A stretch of 24,722 bases of DNA from UBA668 sp046086305 (lineage in GTDB: Bacteria > Actinomycetota > Acidimicrobiia > Acidimicrobiales > Ilumatobacteraceae): NCBI GenBank assembly GCA_046086305.1, contig JBJSXI010000112.1, positions 1 through 24,722 of the forward strand, given 5' to 3'. Position numbers and translations under genes: made by a program. A model generated the notes under the pieces. The model was not told where the DNA came from. It searched no databases and worked only from the letters and a program-made list of their open reading frames with translations. Shown piece by piece: positions 7,000 to 15,633 of the stretch (its first letter is position 1; each line of letters opens with the position of its first letter).

Positions 7000-9801
7000 T
7001 CAAACGACGATGTTGACGGTGCGCCCCGGCACGACGATGACCTTGCGCGGCGCCGCGCCGTCGAGGGCGGCGACGATGCGTTCGTCGGCGAGGGCGACCC
7101 GCTCGACCACCTCGGCCGGGGCGTCGGCGTCGACGATGATCCGCGTCCGGACCTTGCCGTTCACCTGCACCGGATACTCGACGGTCTCCGAGCTGAGCCA
7201 GCGTTCGTCGGCGACGGGGAACGGCTCGTGCACGAGCGATGTGCCGTGTCCGAGGCGTTCCCACAGTTCCTCCGCGACATGCGGGGCGAACGGCGCGAGC
7301 AGGCGAACGAGCGGGTCGGCGATGACCGCCGGGCACCCACCGAGCTTGGTGAGATGGTTGTTGAGCTCGATGAGCTTGGCGATCGCAGTGTTGAACCGGA
7401 GGTGGTCGAGTTCGGTCCGTACCGCGTCGATCGTCACGTGCAGGAGACGCACCGACTCGTCGGTCGGCGCATCGCTCGTCACGCGTAGGGCGCCGGTGTC
7501 CTCGTCGACGAGGTTGCGCCAGACCCGTTGGAGGAACCGATGCACCCCGACGACGTCCTTGCTCTCCCACGGGCGGCTCGCGTCGAGCGGCCCCATGCTC
7601 ATCAGGTAGAGCCGCAGGGTGTCGGCGCCATAGAGGTCGCAGACCTCGTCGGGTGCGATCGCGTTCTTCAGGCTCTTGCCCATCTTGCCGTACTCGCGCC
7701 GTACTGGTTGGCCGTCGTAGATGTACGCCCCGTCACGCTGCTCGACTGCGTGGGCGTCGACATACATTCCGCGCTCGTCCTGATATGCGGCCGCGAGGAT
7801 GTAGCCCTGGTTGAACAGGCGGTGGAACGGCTCGCGCGAACTGACGTGGCCGAGGTCGAACAGCACCTTGTGCCAGAAGCGCGCATACAGCAGGTGCAGC
7901 ACTGCATGTTCGACGCCACCGACGTAGAGGTCGACACCCCCCGGGTGGCCCTCACCGAGCGGGCCCATCCAGTAGCGCTCGTTCTCGGGGTCGACGAATG
8001 CGTTGTCGTTACTCGGGTCGAGATAGCGCAGCTCGTACCAGCAACTGCCGGCCCACTGGGGCATCACATTGGTGTCGCGTCGGTAGCGACGCAGTCCATC
8101 GCCCAGATCGACCTCGACCTCGACCCAGTCGCCGAGTCGGTCGAGGGGGCTCTCCGGATCGCTCATCGCGTCGTCGGGGTCGAAGGTGCGCGGTGAGAAC
8201 TGGTCAGTGTCGGGCAGGACGACGGGGAGCAGGTGATCGGGGAGAGCCCGGGCGATGCCGTGCTCGTCGTAGACGATCGGGAACGGCTCACCCCAGTACC
8301 GCTGACGGCTGAACAGCCAGTCGCGCAGCTTGTAGGTGACCGTCGCCTCGCCGTGGCCGTGCGCGGAGAGCCAGACGGTCGTCAGACGTTTCGCCTCGTC
8401 GACAGAGCTGATCCCGTCGAGGTGCAACGAGTCGTTGGCGCTCTGCACATAGGGCGCATCGCCGACGTACGCGTCGTCCCAGGTGGCCGTGTCGAGGCTG
8501 CGGTCGGGTGGCGCCTGGATCGCGACGATCGGCAGACCGTGGGTGCGGGCGAACTCGAAGTCGCGCTGGTCGCCGCACGGGACGGCCATGATCGCGCCGG
8601 TGCCGTAACCCATCAGGACGTAGTCGGCGACCCACACGGGGATCTCTGCCCCGTTCACCGGGTTCACGGCAGACGCGCCCGTGAACACGCCTGTCTTGGG
8701 TTTCGTCGCATCCTGACGATCGTGGTCGTCGGTCGTCGCAGCACGGCGGCGGTACGCGTCGACGGCGTCGCGACGGTCGGGGGTGGTGAGGGCGTCGACG
8801 AGCGGATGCTCAGGCGCGACGACCATGAAGGTTGCACCGAACAGGGTGTCGGGGCGCGTGGTGAACACCGTGAGCGTTCCCGCCGGCGACGCGAAGTGGA
8901 CGGTGGCGCCCTCACTGCGACCGATCCAGTTGCGCTGCATCGACTTGATCGCGTCGGTCCAGTCGAGCAGATCGAGATCGTCGAGCAGACGATCGGCGTA
9001 CGCAGTGATGCGCATCATCCACTGGCGCATGTTGCGCTGGAAGACGGGGAAGTTGCCGCGGTCGCTGCGACCATCGGCAGTGACCTCCTCGTTGGCGACG
9101 ACGGTTCCAAGACCCGGACACCAGTTCACCGGTGCGTCGCTGACGTAGGCGAGGCGCCAGTTGTCGAGTTCTCGGTCGCGTTCGGCAGGTGACATCGACG
9201 CCCACACACCGGTGGTCGGTGTCCGTGTGCCGGCCTCGAACTCGGTCACGAGCTGCTCGATGGGTCGCGCACGACGCTGGTCGGGGTCGAACCATGCGCC
9301 ATGGATCTGCAGGAAGATCCATTGGGTCCAGCGGTAGTAGTCGGGATCGGTCGTGCTGATGCTGCGTCGCCGATCGTGACTGAGGCCGAGTCGACGCAGT
9401 TGTCGGCGGATGTTGGCGATGTTGGCGTCGGTCGTGACGGCCGGATGCTGGCCCGTCTGCACCGCGTACTGCTCGGCGGGCAGACCGAATGCGTCGAAAC
9501 CCATCGTGTAGAGCACGTTGTGCCCGGTCATCCGCAGATACCGGGCGTAGATGTCGGTCGCCGTGAAGCCGAGCGGGTGCCCCATGTGCAGCCCGGCGCC
9601 GCTCGGGTACGGGAACATGTCGAGGATGAACTTCTTCGGCCGTCCGGCCACGGCAGCCGGATCGCCGAGGGGACCGGTCGGGTTCGGTGTGTCGAAGGTG
9701 CCCTCGGCGTCCCAGCGGTCGTGCCACTTGGCTTCGATCGTGCCGGCCAACGCCCCGCTGTAGCGGTGCGAGGGTGCGTCGGCAGCAGGTCGGTCGGTCA
9801 T
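7000..9801 (-). CDS. leuS: Leucyl-tRNA synthetase
   Basis: LeuRS charges tRNA-Leu with leucine in the cytoplasm. The protein is 933 residues, longer than the 860 of E. coli but in the range of actinobacterial forms. It is a class I synthetase with the HIGH-type motif HMGHP (72-76) in FPYPSGAGLHMGHPLGFT. The KMSKS-type loop reads KMGKS (706-710). Between them lies the editing CP1 domain, with TTRPDTLFGATFMVVAPEHP and the conserved aspartate in DQRDFEFA. An anticodon-binding helical domain and a C-terminal domain (PVQVNGKVRTRI) complete the protein. It starts at ATG 9801, nine bases after TAGACT, and runs divergently from the acyl ligase gene. Confidence 0.98.
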   Translation of the reverse strand: MTDRPAADAPSHRYSGALAGTIEAKWHDRWDAEGTFDTPNPTGPLGDPAAVAGRPKKFILDMFPYPSGAGLHMGHPLGFTATDIYARYLRMTGHNVLYTMGFDAFGLPAEQYAVQTGQHPAVTTDANIANIRRQLRRLGLSHDRRRSISTTDPDYYRWTQWIFLQIHGAWFDPDQRRARPIEQLVTEFEAGTRTPTTGVWASMSPAERDRELDNWRLAYVSDAPVNWCPGLGTVVANEEVTADGRSDRGNFPVFQRNMRQWMMRITAYADRLLDDLDLLDWTDAIKSMQRNWIGRSEGATVHFASPAGTLTVFTTRPDTLFGATFMVVAPEHPLVDALTTPDRRDAVDAYRRRAATTDDHDRQDATKPKTGVFTGASAVNPVNGAEIPVWVADYVLMGYGTGAIMAVPCGDQRDFEFARTHGLPIVAIQAPPDRSLDTATWDDAYVGDAPYVQSANDSLHLDGISSVDEAKRLTTVWLSAHGHGEATVTYKLRDWLFSRQRYWGEPFPIVYDEHGIARALPDHLLPVVLPDTDQFSPRTFDPDDAMSDPESPLDRLGDWVEVEVDLGDGLRRYRRDTNVMPQWAGSCWYELRYLDPSNDNAFVDPENERYWMGPLGEGHPGGVDLYVGGVEHAVLHLLYARFWHKVLFDLGHVSSREPFHRLFNQGYILAAAYQDERGMYVDAHAVEQRDGAYIYDGQPVRREYGKMGKSLKNAIAPDEVCDLYGADTLRLYLMSMGPLDASRPWESKDVVGVHRFLQRVWRNLVDEDTGALRVTSDAPTDESVRLLHVTIDAVRTELDHLRFNTAIAKLIELNNHLTKLGGCPAVIADPLVRLLAPFAPHVAEELWERLGHGTSLVHEPFPVADERWLSSETVEYPVQVNGKVRTRIIVDADAPAEVVERVALADERIVAALDGAAPRKVIVVPGRTVNIVV

Positions 9802-9810
9802 CGACGGGCG

Positions 9811-9816
9811 AGTCTA
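9811..9816 (-). promoter_or_regulatory. Possible -10 element of leuS
   Basis: TAGACT on the minus strand lies nine bases before the leuS ATG. No ribosome-binding site is evident, in line with the leaderless pattern seen elsewhere in the window. Confidence 0.4.
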
Positions 9817-9845
9817 CGGATCGGCCGGGTCGCCGGGCCGCGCAC

Positions 9846-9851
9846 TACGGT
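9846..9851 (+). promoter_or_regulatory. -10 element of the acyl ligase gene, probably leaderless
   Basis: TACGGT lies seven bases before the ATG at 9859, and no Shine-Dalgarno sequence precedes that ATG. The 57-base gap to leuS therefore holds two divergent promoters. Confidence 0.5.
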
Positions 9852-9858
9852 GGCCGCC

Positions 9859-11559
9859 ATGGCTGACGCCGACAGCATCGTGGCCCGCATCGTCGCCTCT
9901 GCCGACCGTCCCACCGGGGTGCGCTTCGTCGGCCAGAGCGTGTTGCCACCCGACGGCGACGGGTTCGTCTCGTGGGCGCAGATCCACGACGAGGCGCGGA
10001 TCGTCGCCGCATCACTGCAGGCGCGCGGGCTGGTGCCCGGCGATCACGTCGCGATCCTCGGTCCGACCTCGCGCGGACTGATCACGATCGTCCAGGGGTG
10101 TTGGCTCGCCGGCATCGCGAGCATGGTGCTGCCGTTGCCGATGCGAATGGGTTCGCTCGAGGTGTTCGTCGAGAGCACGCGCACGCGAATCCGTCATGGT
10201 GATGCGAAGTTGGTGCTCGTCGACGACATGCTTGCGCCGTTCTACGAGTCGGTGGCCGGTGATCCGCCGACAGAGTCGATGGCGGCGGTGCTCCCCGGAT
10301 CGCCGACGGCGTCGTCGGGTGAACGTGTCGAACTCGCGCCTCACGATCCCGACCGACTCGTCATCCTCCAGTACACGAGTGGCTCGACGAGTGAGCCCAA
10401 GGGAGTGATGATCCCCGACCGCGCGCTCCGGGCGAACCTCGATGCATGTTGTCAGGCAGCTCAGTTGGACGAACACGAGGTGATGGTCAGCTGGCTGCCC
10501 CTGTATCACGACATGGGGCTCGTCGGTTTCCTGTCGATCCCGATGACCACCGGTGTGCACCTCGTCCAGGCTGCACCGCAGGACTTCCTCGCTCGCCCCG
10601 GGGCGTGGATGCAGTGGGTCAGCGACTGGCGCGGCACGGCCACCGCCGGACCGAACTTCGCATGGGTGCTCGCCACCCGGGCCCTCGGGCGCATGGAGGG
10701 CCTCGACCTGTCGTCGCTCACCCTCGCCCTGTCGGGTGCCGAGCCGGTGGATCCGGCGGCGGTCGAGTCCTTCGTCACCGCGGCGTCGCGGTTCGGCTTC
10801 CGTGCCGAGGGGGTGTTCCCCGCATTCGGGATGGCCGAGGTCGCGATCGGCGGGGCCTTCCCGCCGCGCCATCGCGGCATGCGTGTCGACTCGGTCGATC
10901 GCATCGTGCTCGAGCGTGAGCGGATCGCCAAGCAGCTCGAGGTGGCCGATGCCGAGGAGGAGCTCGACGTGCGTCGCCTGCCGCTGCTCGGACGTGCGGT
11001 CCCGGGTCTCGAGATGAAGGTCGTCGACCCCGACACGCGCGAAGAGTTACCCGAACGCCACGTCGGCGAACTGCTCCTGCGCGGGACGTCGGTGACCCCC
11101 GGGTACTACAAGCGTCCCGATGCGACGGCGGCCCTGTTCCACAACGGCTGGCTGTGCACCGGCGACCTCGCCTATCTCGTCGATGGCGAACTCGTCCTGT
11201 GCGGGCGGATCAAGGACGTCATCATCGTCGGCGGTCGCAACGTGTTCCCCGAGGACATCGAACGTGCCGTGGGTGCGATCGAGGGTGTGCGCGCCGGCAA
11301 TGTGATCGCCTTCGGGGTCGATGGCTACAAGGGTAAGGAGAGTGTGGTCGTGGTCGCCGAGACCAAGGCCGACGATCTCGACGAGGTGCGCCAGCACGTG
11401 CACCACCGCACGCTCGACGTGTGTGGGCTGCCGCCGCGCGACGTGATGCTCGTGCGCCCCGGGACCCTGCCGAAGACGTCGAGCGGCAAATTGCAGCGCG
11501 CGAAGTGCCGCGAGTTGTACCTCGACGAACAGCTCGAACTCGCAGGGGAGTCGTCATGA
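9859..11559 (+). CDS. Acyl-AMP/acyl-CoA ligase, ANL superfamily, FAAL-like
   Basis: This adenylate-forming enzyme of 566 residues activates a carboxylic acid, probably a fatty acid, as acyl-AMP. The phosphate-binding loop is YTSGSTSEPKG (172-182). SWLPLYHDMGLVG is the pattern typical of fatty-acyl-AMP ligases. Other core motifs are FGMAE, TGDL, GGRNVFPEDIE and the C-terminal PKTSSGKLQR with catalytic K544. An in-frame extension upstream would run into leuS; the ATG at 9859, seven bases after TACGGT, is the sensible start. The stop overlaps the next gene by four bases. No polyketide synthase or acyl-carrier gene is near, so whether the product goes to CoA or a carrier protein cannot be decided. 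Confidence 0.9.
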   Translation: MADADSIVARIVASADRPTGVRFVGQSVLPPDGDGFVSWAQIHDEARIVAASLQARGLVPGDHVAILGPTSRGLITIVQGCWLAGIASMVLPLPMRMGSLEVFVESTRTRIRHGDAKLVLVDDMLAPFYESVAGDPPTESMAAVLPGSPTASSGERVELAPHDPDRLVILQYTSGSTSEPKGVMIPDRALRANLDACCQAAQLDEHEVMVSWLPLYHDMGLVGFLSIPMTTGVHLVQAAPQDFLARPGAWMQWVSDWRGTATAGPNFAWVLATRALGRMEGLDLSSLTLALSGAEPVDPAAVESFVTAASRFGFRAEGVFPAFGMAEVAIGGAFPPRHRGMRVDSVDRIVLERERIAKQLEVADAEEELDVRRLPLLGRAVPGLEMKVVDPDTREELPERHVGELLLRGTSVTPGYYKRPDATAALFHNGWLCTGDLAYLVDGELVLCGRIKDVIIVGGRNVFPEDIERAVGAIEGVRAGNVIAFGVDGYKGKESVVVVAETKADDLDEVRQHVHHRTLDVCGLPPRDVMLVRPGTLPKTSSGKLQRAKCRELYLDEQLELAGESS

Positions 11560-12599
11560 AGGTCGTCCACACACCGGTCCATCGCCTCCACGACCCGCAC
11601 GTCGAGTTCGAGTCGTCGTCGACGCACACACCCTTCGAGCACGTCGGACGCGCCGAGGCGATCCGTGAGACCCTCGCCGCCGATGACCGGTTCGATCTCA
11701 TCGGTCCGTCGCACTGGGGTACTGCCCCGATCGAGGCCGTCCACGATCCCGGATTGGTGCGCTTCCTCTCCGAGGCGTGGCAGCTGTACGCCGCCGAACA
11801 CCCGGGCACCCGCGAGGTCGTCCCCGACGTGTTCTACCGTCCGGCGCTGCGCGACAAGATGTCGCCCGGTCGCGAGCCGACGGCGATCGGTGGACGACTC
11901 GGGTGGTGGTGCTTCGAGACCACGACCCCGCTCACCGAGGGCACCTACGAGGCGGCCCGCGGCGCAGTCGACACCGCGCTCACCGCTGCGGCCGTGGTGC
12001 TCGGCGGCGAGCGCGCCGCCTACGGCCTGTGTCGTCCGCCGGGTCACCACGCGACCTCGTCGCTCTACGGCGGGTACTGCTTCTTCAACAATGCGGCCGT
12101 GGTGGCACATCACATCGCCGCCACCACGGGCACCAAGGTCACGGTGCTCGATGTCGACTACCACCACGGCAACGGCACCCAGCAGATCTTCTACGACCGC
12201 GACGATGTGCAGTACGTGTCGCTGCACGGCGATCCGGCGCGCGCCTACCCGTTCAACGTGGGCTTTGCCGATGAGACGGGCTCCGGGCGTGGACTCGGGA
12301 GCACGGTCAACGTGCCGCTCGCCGCGCGTACCGACGACGATGCCTATGTGTCGGCGCTCGCGGCGGTGTGCGACTCGATCTCACGATTCGGTCCCTCGAC
12401 CATCGTCGTGTCGCTCGGCCTCGACACGTTCATCACCGATCCGATCGCCGATCTCGCCGTGACCACCGACGGGATGCGACGCTGCGGTGCGGTCGTCGCC
12501 GAACTCGGTCTGCCGACGGTGGTGCTGCAGGAGGGTGGCTACGACGTGGCGGCCCTCGGGGCGAACGTGCAGGCCTGGCTCGTCGGTCTCGGCGCCTGA
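11556..12599 (+). CDS. Histone-deacetylase-superfamily amidohydrolase, acetylpolyamine-amidohydrolase-like
   Basis: This is a 347-residue zinc amidohydrolase. Motifs in order are RPPGHHA with tandem histidines H164/H165, GGYCFFNNAAV, LDVDYHHGNGTQ with zinc ligands D201 and H203, SLHGDPARAYPFNVGFADETG, LGLDTFITDP with the third zinc ligand D290, and EGGYD with Y329. The HGDPxxxYPF...G-x-ADETG stretch matches acetylpolyamine deacetylases rather than AcuC or class I histone deacetylases. The probable role is removal of acetyl (or another acyl) groups from polyamines or similar amines. The ATG overlaps the acyl-ligase stop by four bases, so the two are translated together. The gene ends 13 bases from a convergent gene, with no clear terminator between. 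Confidence 0.92.
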   Translation: MKVVHTPVHRLHDPHVEFESSSTHTPFEHVGRAEAIRETLAADDRFDLIGPSHWGTAPIEAVHDPGLVRFLSEAWQLYAAEHPGTREVVPDVFYRPALRDKMSPGREPTAIGGRLGWWCFETTTPLTEGTYEAARGAVDTALTAAAVVLGGERAAYGLCRPPGHHATSSLYGGYCFFNNAAVVAHHIAATTGTKVTVLDVDYHHGNGTQQIFYDRDDVQYVSLHGDPARAYPFNVGFADETGSGRGLGSTVNVPLAARTDDDAYVSALAAVCDSISRFGPSTIVVSLGLDTFITDPIADLAVTTDGMRRCGAVVAELGLPTVVLQEGGYDVAALGANVQAWLVGLGA

Positions 12600-12612
12600 G
12601 AGGCCAGTTCGC

Positions 12613-13647
12613 TCAGCCGTTCGACGGTTCGGCGCCGCGCAGGTCGGCGAGCACCCGGGCCCACCGCTCGGGGTCGCTGCGGTACGGCGCGTAGAAGCTG
12701 ATCCGATCGATGACATCGCCGTAGCGCCGCCGGAGCTCGGGGGCCACACCCTCGGGCTCGGCGACCACGGCAAAAGCGTCGAGAATGTCGTCGGTGACGA
12801 GGTCGCCCATCTCGGCCCATCGTCCCTGCTTGCTGAGGGCATTCAGATCGTCCTGCAGCGCGCCCCAGCCGTGCAGTTCGAGCACACCCCGGTAGGCGGG
12901 TGTGCTGCCGTAGAACGCAATCTGTTGACGGGTCGCTGCGGCCGCCGCCGCCATCTCGCGTTCGTTGTTGCCGGTGACCACGAAACTCGGCCCGACGATC
13001 TCGAAGCCCTCCATCGTGCGTCCGGCGGTGGCCCGGCCGCGCTCGAGCGCGGGCAGGGTCACCTCACGCAGGTAGCGCTCGGTGGTGAAGCCGTGGCAGA
13101 TGAAGCCGTCGCAGACCTCTCCGGCCACCTCGGTCATCAGCTCGCCGACACCGGCGAGGAAGATCCGCGGGACGCCGAACCCGGCGAGCTCGGCACGATC
13201 GGGTGCGAAGAACGGGGTCATCAGGGTGTGGCTGTAGAACTCGCCGCGGAAGGCGAGTGGTGTGCCGTTCTCCCAGGTGTCCCAGATCGCCCGCACGGCG
13301 AGGACCAGTTCGCGCATTCGCGCTGCCGGCTTGCTCCAGGGCATCGAGAAGCGCTTCGTGATGTGCGGCTTGATCTGGCTGCCGAGACCGAGGATGAAGC
13401 GACCGCGCGAGAACGCCTGCAGGTCCCATCCGATGTTCGCGAGGAGCATCGGGTTCCGGGCGAACGCCACGGCGATCGAGGTGCCCAGCTCGAGCTGCTC
13501 GGTCTGCTCGGCGGCGAGCAGCAGGGGGAAGAACGGATCGTGCGACGTCTCTGCGGTCCACGCGCCGTCGTACCCGGTGGCCTCGAGTTCGCGAGCCTGC
13601 GTGCCTGCGGCCCGCAGGTCGCCTCCGATCCCTCCGTCGACCTTCAT
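12613..13647 (-). CDS. LLM-class (luciferase-like) oxidoreductase, probably F420-dependent
   Basis: This 344-residue (beta/alpha)8 protein belongs to the luciferase-like monooxygenase family. Visible family features are the N-terminal ELEATGYDGAWTAE, LGTSIAVAFARNP, the GRFILGLGSQ motif and VPRIFLAGVGELMTEVAGEVCDGFICHGF. In actinobacteria such proteins usually take F420H2 rather than FMN, so F420 dependence is inferred. The substrate is unknown. The chosen start is the ATG at 13647, which has a good Shine-Dalgarno AAGGAG five bases upstream; the reading frame continues into the PAC2 gene without further support. It lies 43 bases after the PAC2 stop and may be read with it or from its own promoter. 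Confidence 0.9.
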   Translation of the reverse strand: MKVDGGIGGDLRAAGTQARELEATGYDGAWTAETSHDPFFPLLLAAEQTEQLELGTSIAVAFARNPMLLANIGWDLQAFSRGRFILGLGSQIKPHITKRFSMPWSKPAARMRELVLAVRAIWDTWENGTPLAFRGEFYSHTLMTPFFAPDRAELAGFGVPRIFLAGVGELMTEVAGEVCDGFICHGFTTERYLREVTLPALERGRATAGRTMEGFEIVGPSFVVTGNNEREMAAAAAATRQQIAFYGSTPAYRGVLELHGWGALQDDLNALSKQGRWAEMGDLVTDDILDAFAVVAEPEGVAPELRRRYGDVIDRISFYAPYRSDPERWARVLADLRGAEPSNG

Positions 13648-13652
13648 CGCCG

Positions 13653-13658
13653 CTCCTT
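13653..13658 (-). promoter_or_regulatory. Ribosome-binding site fixing the LLM oxidoreductase start
   Basis: AAGGAG on the minus strand sits five bases before the ATG at 13647. It is one of only a few strong Shine-Dalgarno sequences in the window. A TAGGGT hexamer at 13693-13688, overlapping the PAC2 stop, could be a -10 for a separate leadered transcript. Confidence 0.6.
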
Positions 13659-13690
13659 GCTCGCGTGCTCGAACTCGTGTCGTTGGCACC

Positions 13691-14554
13691 CTATTCGTCG
13701 CGGTCGCGCAGGAAACGCTCGAACTCGGCCGCGATGTCGTCGCCGGTGGGGAGCCGCTCCGGCGCGAGGTCGATGATCGCATCGTGGGCCGCCTCGAGCT
13801 GGCGCAGCATGGTGAGGTGTTCGTCGTTGGCGGCGACGAGACGGTCGATCCGCCGCACCAGTTCGGCGGCCTCGCGTTGGAGGGCGGTGGTGTCGACGAC
13901 GAGGTCGGCGACCTCGCGCAGGCCGTCGAGGAGCGCGATCACCGCCGGCGGATACGCGGATGCGGCGAGGTAGTGGGGTACCTGCACCCACAGTCCGAGC
14001 GACGGGATGCCGGCGTCGGTGAGGGCGTGCTCGAGGAGCGCTGCCACGCCGGCAGGGGCGTCGACCGAACTGCGCTGATGGGCGAGACGTTCGACGACCT
14101 CGAGTGATGGTGAGGTGACCGACAGTCGGGACGCTCGGGTGTGCGGGGTGGTGAAGGGGTACGCGCCGAGGCCCACCATCTGGCGGATCCCGAGGCGCTG
14201 GGCGAGGCTCGTCACGTGGCGGGCGAATGCGTGCCATGCGGCGTCGGGCTCGGGACCGGTGAGCAGCACGAGGTCGTGTCCGGCCGCGTCACGCCCCCAC
14301 GACATCTCGATCGCGGACCACACCAAGCGGGTGTTCACACCCTCGCGGACCTCCATCACCGGCCGGCGTGCCCGGTAGTCGATGAACACGTCACTGTCGA
14401 ACGTCACGATCGGCCGGGAGTCGCACGCGCGTCGCAGGTGGGTCATCGCCGCCTCAGCCGCGCTGCTGGCGTCGATCCACCCCTGCATGGCCACGACGAG
14501 GGTCGGGGCCTCGAGCGACGGGAGGTCGCCGTGCACATCGAAGGGGTCTGTCAT
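13691..14554 (-). CDS. PAC2-family protein
   Basis: This 287-residue protein belongs to the PAC2 (proteasome assembly chaperone 2-like) family, common and mostly uncharacterised in actinobacteria. Visible features are the opening PTLVVAMQGWIDASSAAEAAM, the TFDSDVFIDYRARRP block, LVLLTGPEPDAAW, GLGAYPFTTPHTR and LWVQVPHYLAASAYPPA, followed by a helical C-terminus. Some homologues in proteasome-containing actinobacteria have been discussed as proteasome-related, but no proteasome gene is in this window. The ATG shares one base with the stop of the phosphotransferase gene (TGATG), so translation is probably coupled. The function is unknown. Confidence 0.88.
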   Translation of the reverse strand: MTDPFDVHGDLPSLEAPTLVVAMQGWIDASSAAEAAMTHLRRACDSRPIVTFDSDVFIDYRARRPVMEVREGVNTRLVWSAIEMSWGRDAAGHDLVLLTGPEPDAAWHAFARHVTSLAQRLGIRQMVGLGAYPFTTPHTRASRLSVTSPSLEVVERLAHQRSSVDAPAGVAALLEHALTDAGIPSLGLWVQVPHYLAASAYPPAVIALLDGLREVADLVVDTTALQREAAELVRRIDRLVAANDEHLTMLRQLEAAHDAIIDLAPERLPTGDDIAAEFERFLRDRDE

Positions 14555-15600
14555 CACATGGTCTCCAGCAACTGCTCGGCACGCGACGCGGCGGCCTCGA
14601 CCTGGGTGCGGAAGGCGGTCAACTCCGCTGCGTCGCGTTCGCCGAGCGCGCCGGCGCGATAGCGGAACAGGACACCCTCGATGATGCAGGCCAACTTCCA
14701 GTTGGCGAACGCGACGTAGTAGTCGAGCAGCGACACGTCGCGTCCGCTCCGTGCGGCGTAGCGCTCGACGATCCCGGCGCGATCGGGGAACCCTGCAGCC
14801 GTCGTCGGTCCCGATCCCCATGCCGACTCCGCGTCGCCCGGCCCCGTCCAGTACACACAGAGCAGTCCGAGGTCGGCCAGTGGATCGCCGAGGGTGCAGA
14901 TCTCCCAGTCGAGAACAGCGATCACCGTGCCGTCATCGGCGACCATCGTGTTGTCGAGGCGGTAGTCGCCGTGGACGATCGTCGCAGGTCCCTGCGGTGG
15001 GATGCGTTCGACGAGTCGGTCGTGGACGCGGTGGATCGCGGCGAGGTCGTCGGTGTGCTGAGAGTTCCACTGGCCGTACCAGCGGCGGAGTTGTCGAGCG
15101 ATGTAGCCGTCGTGGCGACCGAGGTCGGCAAGGCCGACGGCCTCGACATCGACCGCATGGATCGCGACGAGCGTGTCGACGAGCGAATCGGCGGCCCGTC
15201 TGCGCTGATCGACCGACAGCACCCGCTCGGCGGTCGCTCGGTCGCGCACCACATGACCATCGACGAAACCCATCACGTAGAACGGCGCATCGCTCACCGC
15301 CGGGTCGTCGCAGTAGCCGAGCGCTGGCGCCACGGGCACGGGTGTGTCGCGCAGCGCACTGATGATCCGATGCTCGCGCTGCATGTCGTGGGCCCGCGGT
15401 AGGAGGGGGCCGAGCGGTGGCCGACGCATCACGAAGCGATACCCGTCGACGCCGGTGACGGCGAGTGTCAGGTTCGAGTGGCCACCGGCGATGACCTCGA
15501 ACGACAGGGGAGCGACGGCACCTGCGATGTGCTCGACGAACCACGTCGAGATCGGGCCGACGTCGATGCCGACGGGGCCGTTCTGATGTGCCGCACTCAT
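14554..15600 (-). CDS. Phosphotransferase-family protein (APH/ACAD10-like kinase fold)
   Basis: This 348-residue protein has the aminoglycoside-phosphotransferase fold. An N-terminal nucleotide loop GGHSNLT (39-45) is followed by FVMRRPP in the position of the usual lysine strand. The catalytic loop is HGDYRLDN (210-217, D212), and the metal-binding aspartate is D231 in VLDWEICTLGDPLADLG. This pattern is typical of ACAD10-like kinases often found near acyl-CoA metabolism genes, rather than of antibiotic-resistance enzymes. The substrate may be a hydroxyacyl compound or another small molecule (inference). The ATG at 15600 lies eight bases after TACGGT on the minus strand. It is the first gene of a unit with the PAC2 gene. 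Confidence 0.88.
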   Translation of the reverse strand: MSAAHQNGPVGIDVGPISTWFVEHIAGAVAPLSFEVIAGGHSNLTLAVTGVDGYRFVMRRPPLGPLLPRAHDMQREHRIISALRDTPVPVAPALGYCDDPAVSDAPFYVMGFVDGHVVRDRATAERVLSVDQRRRAADSLVDTLVAIHAVDVEAVGLADLGRHDGYIARQLRRWYGQWNSQHTDDLAAIHRVHDRLVERIPPQGPATIVHGDYRLDNTMVADDGTVIAVLDWEICTLGDPLADLGLLCVYWTGPGDAESAWGSGPTTAAGFPDRAGIVERYAARSGRDVSLLDYYVAFANWKLACIIEGVLFRYRAGALGERDAAELTAFRTQVEAAASRAEQLLETM

Positions 15601-15608
15601 CGGGGTTT

Positions 15609-15614
15609 ACCGTA
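15609..15614 (-). promoter_or_regulatory. -10 element of the phosphotransferase gene
   Basis: TACGGT on the minus strand is eight bases before the ATG at 15600. It faces the TATCGT of the thioredoxin gene across a 33-base intergenic space. Confidence 0.45.
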
Positions 15615-15621
15615 CCGGCGG

Positions 15622-15627
15622 TATCGT
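15622..15627 (+). promoter_or_regulatory. -10 element of the thioredoxin-TPR gene, probably leaderless
   Basis: TATCGT is followed by six bases and then the ATG at 15634. No Shine-Dalgarno sequence is present. Confidence 0.5.
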
Positions 15628-15633
15628 GCGCTC

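Noticed and set aside
7672..7686. KMGKS instead of KMSKS in LeuRS as a sign of altered function
   Set aside because: The Gly form is, to my knowledge, common in actinobacterial LeuRS and the rest of the enzyme is intact.
9301..9858. In-frame upstream extension of the acyl ligase gene
   Set aside because: It lies entirely opposite the leuS N-terminal coding region and the short gap; the ATG at 9859 has a promoter signal and begins the conserved protein.
12593..12620. Short CTGAG/CTCAG inverted repeat between convergent genes as a terminator
   Set aside because: The stem is only five base pairs with no T run; too weak to call.
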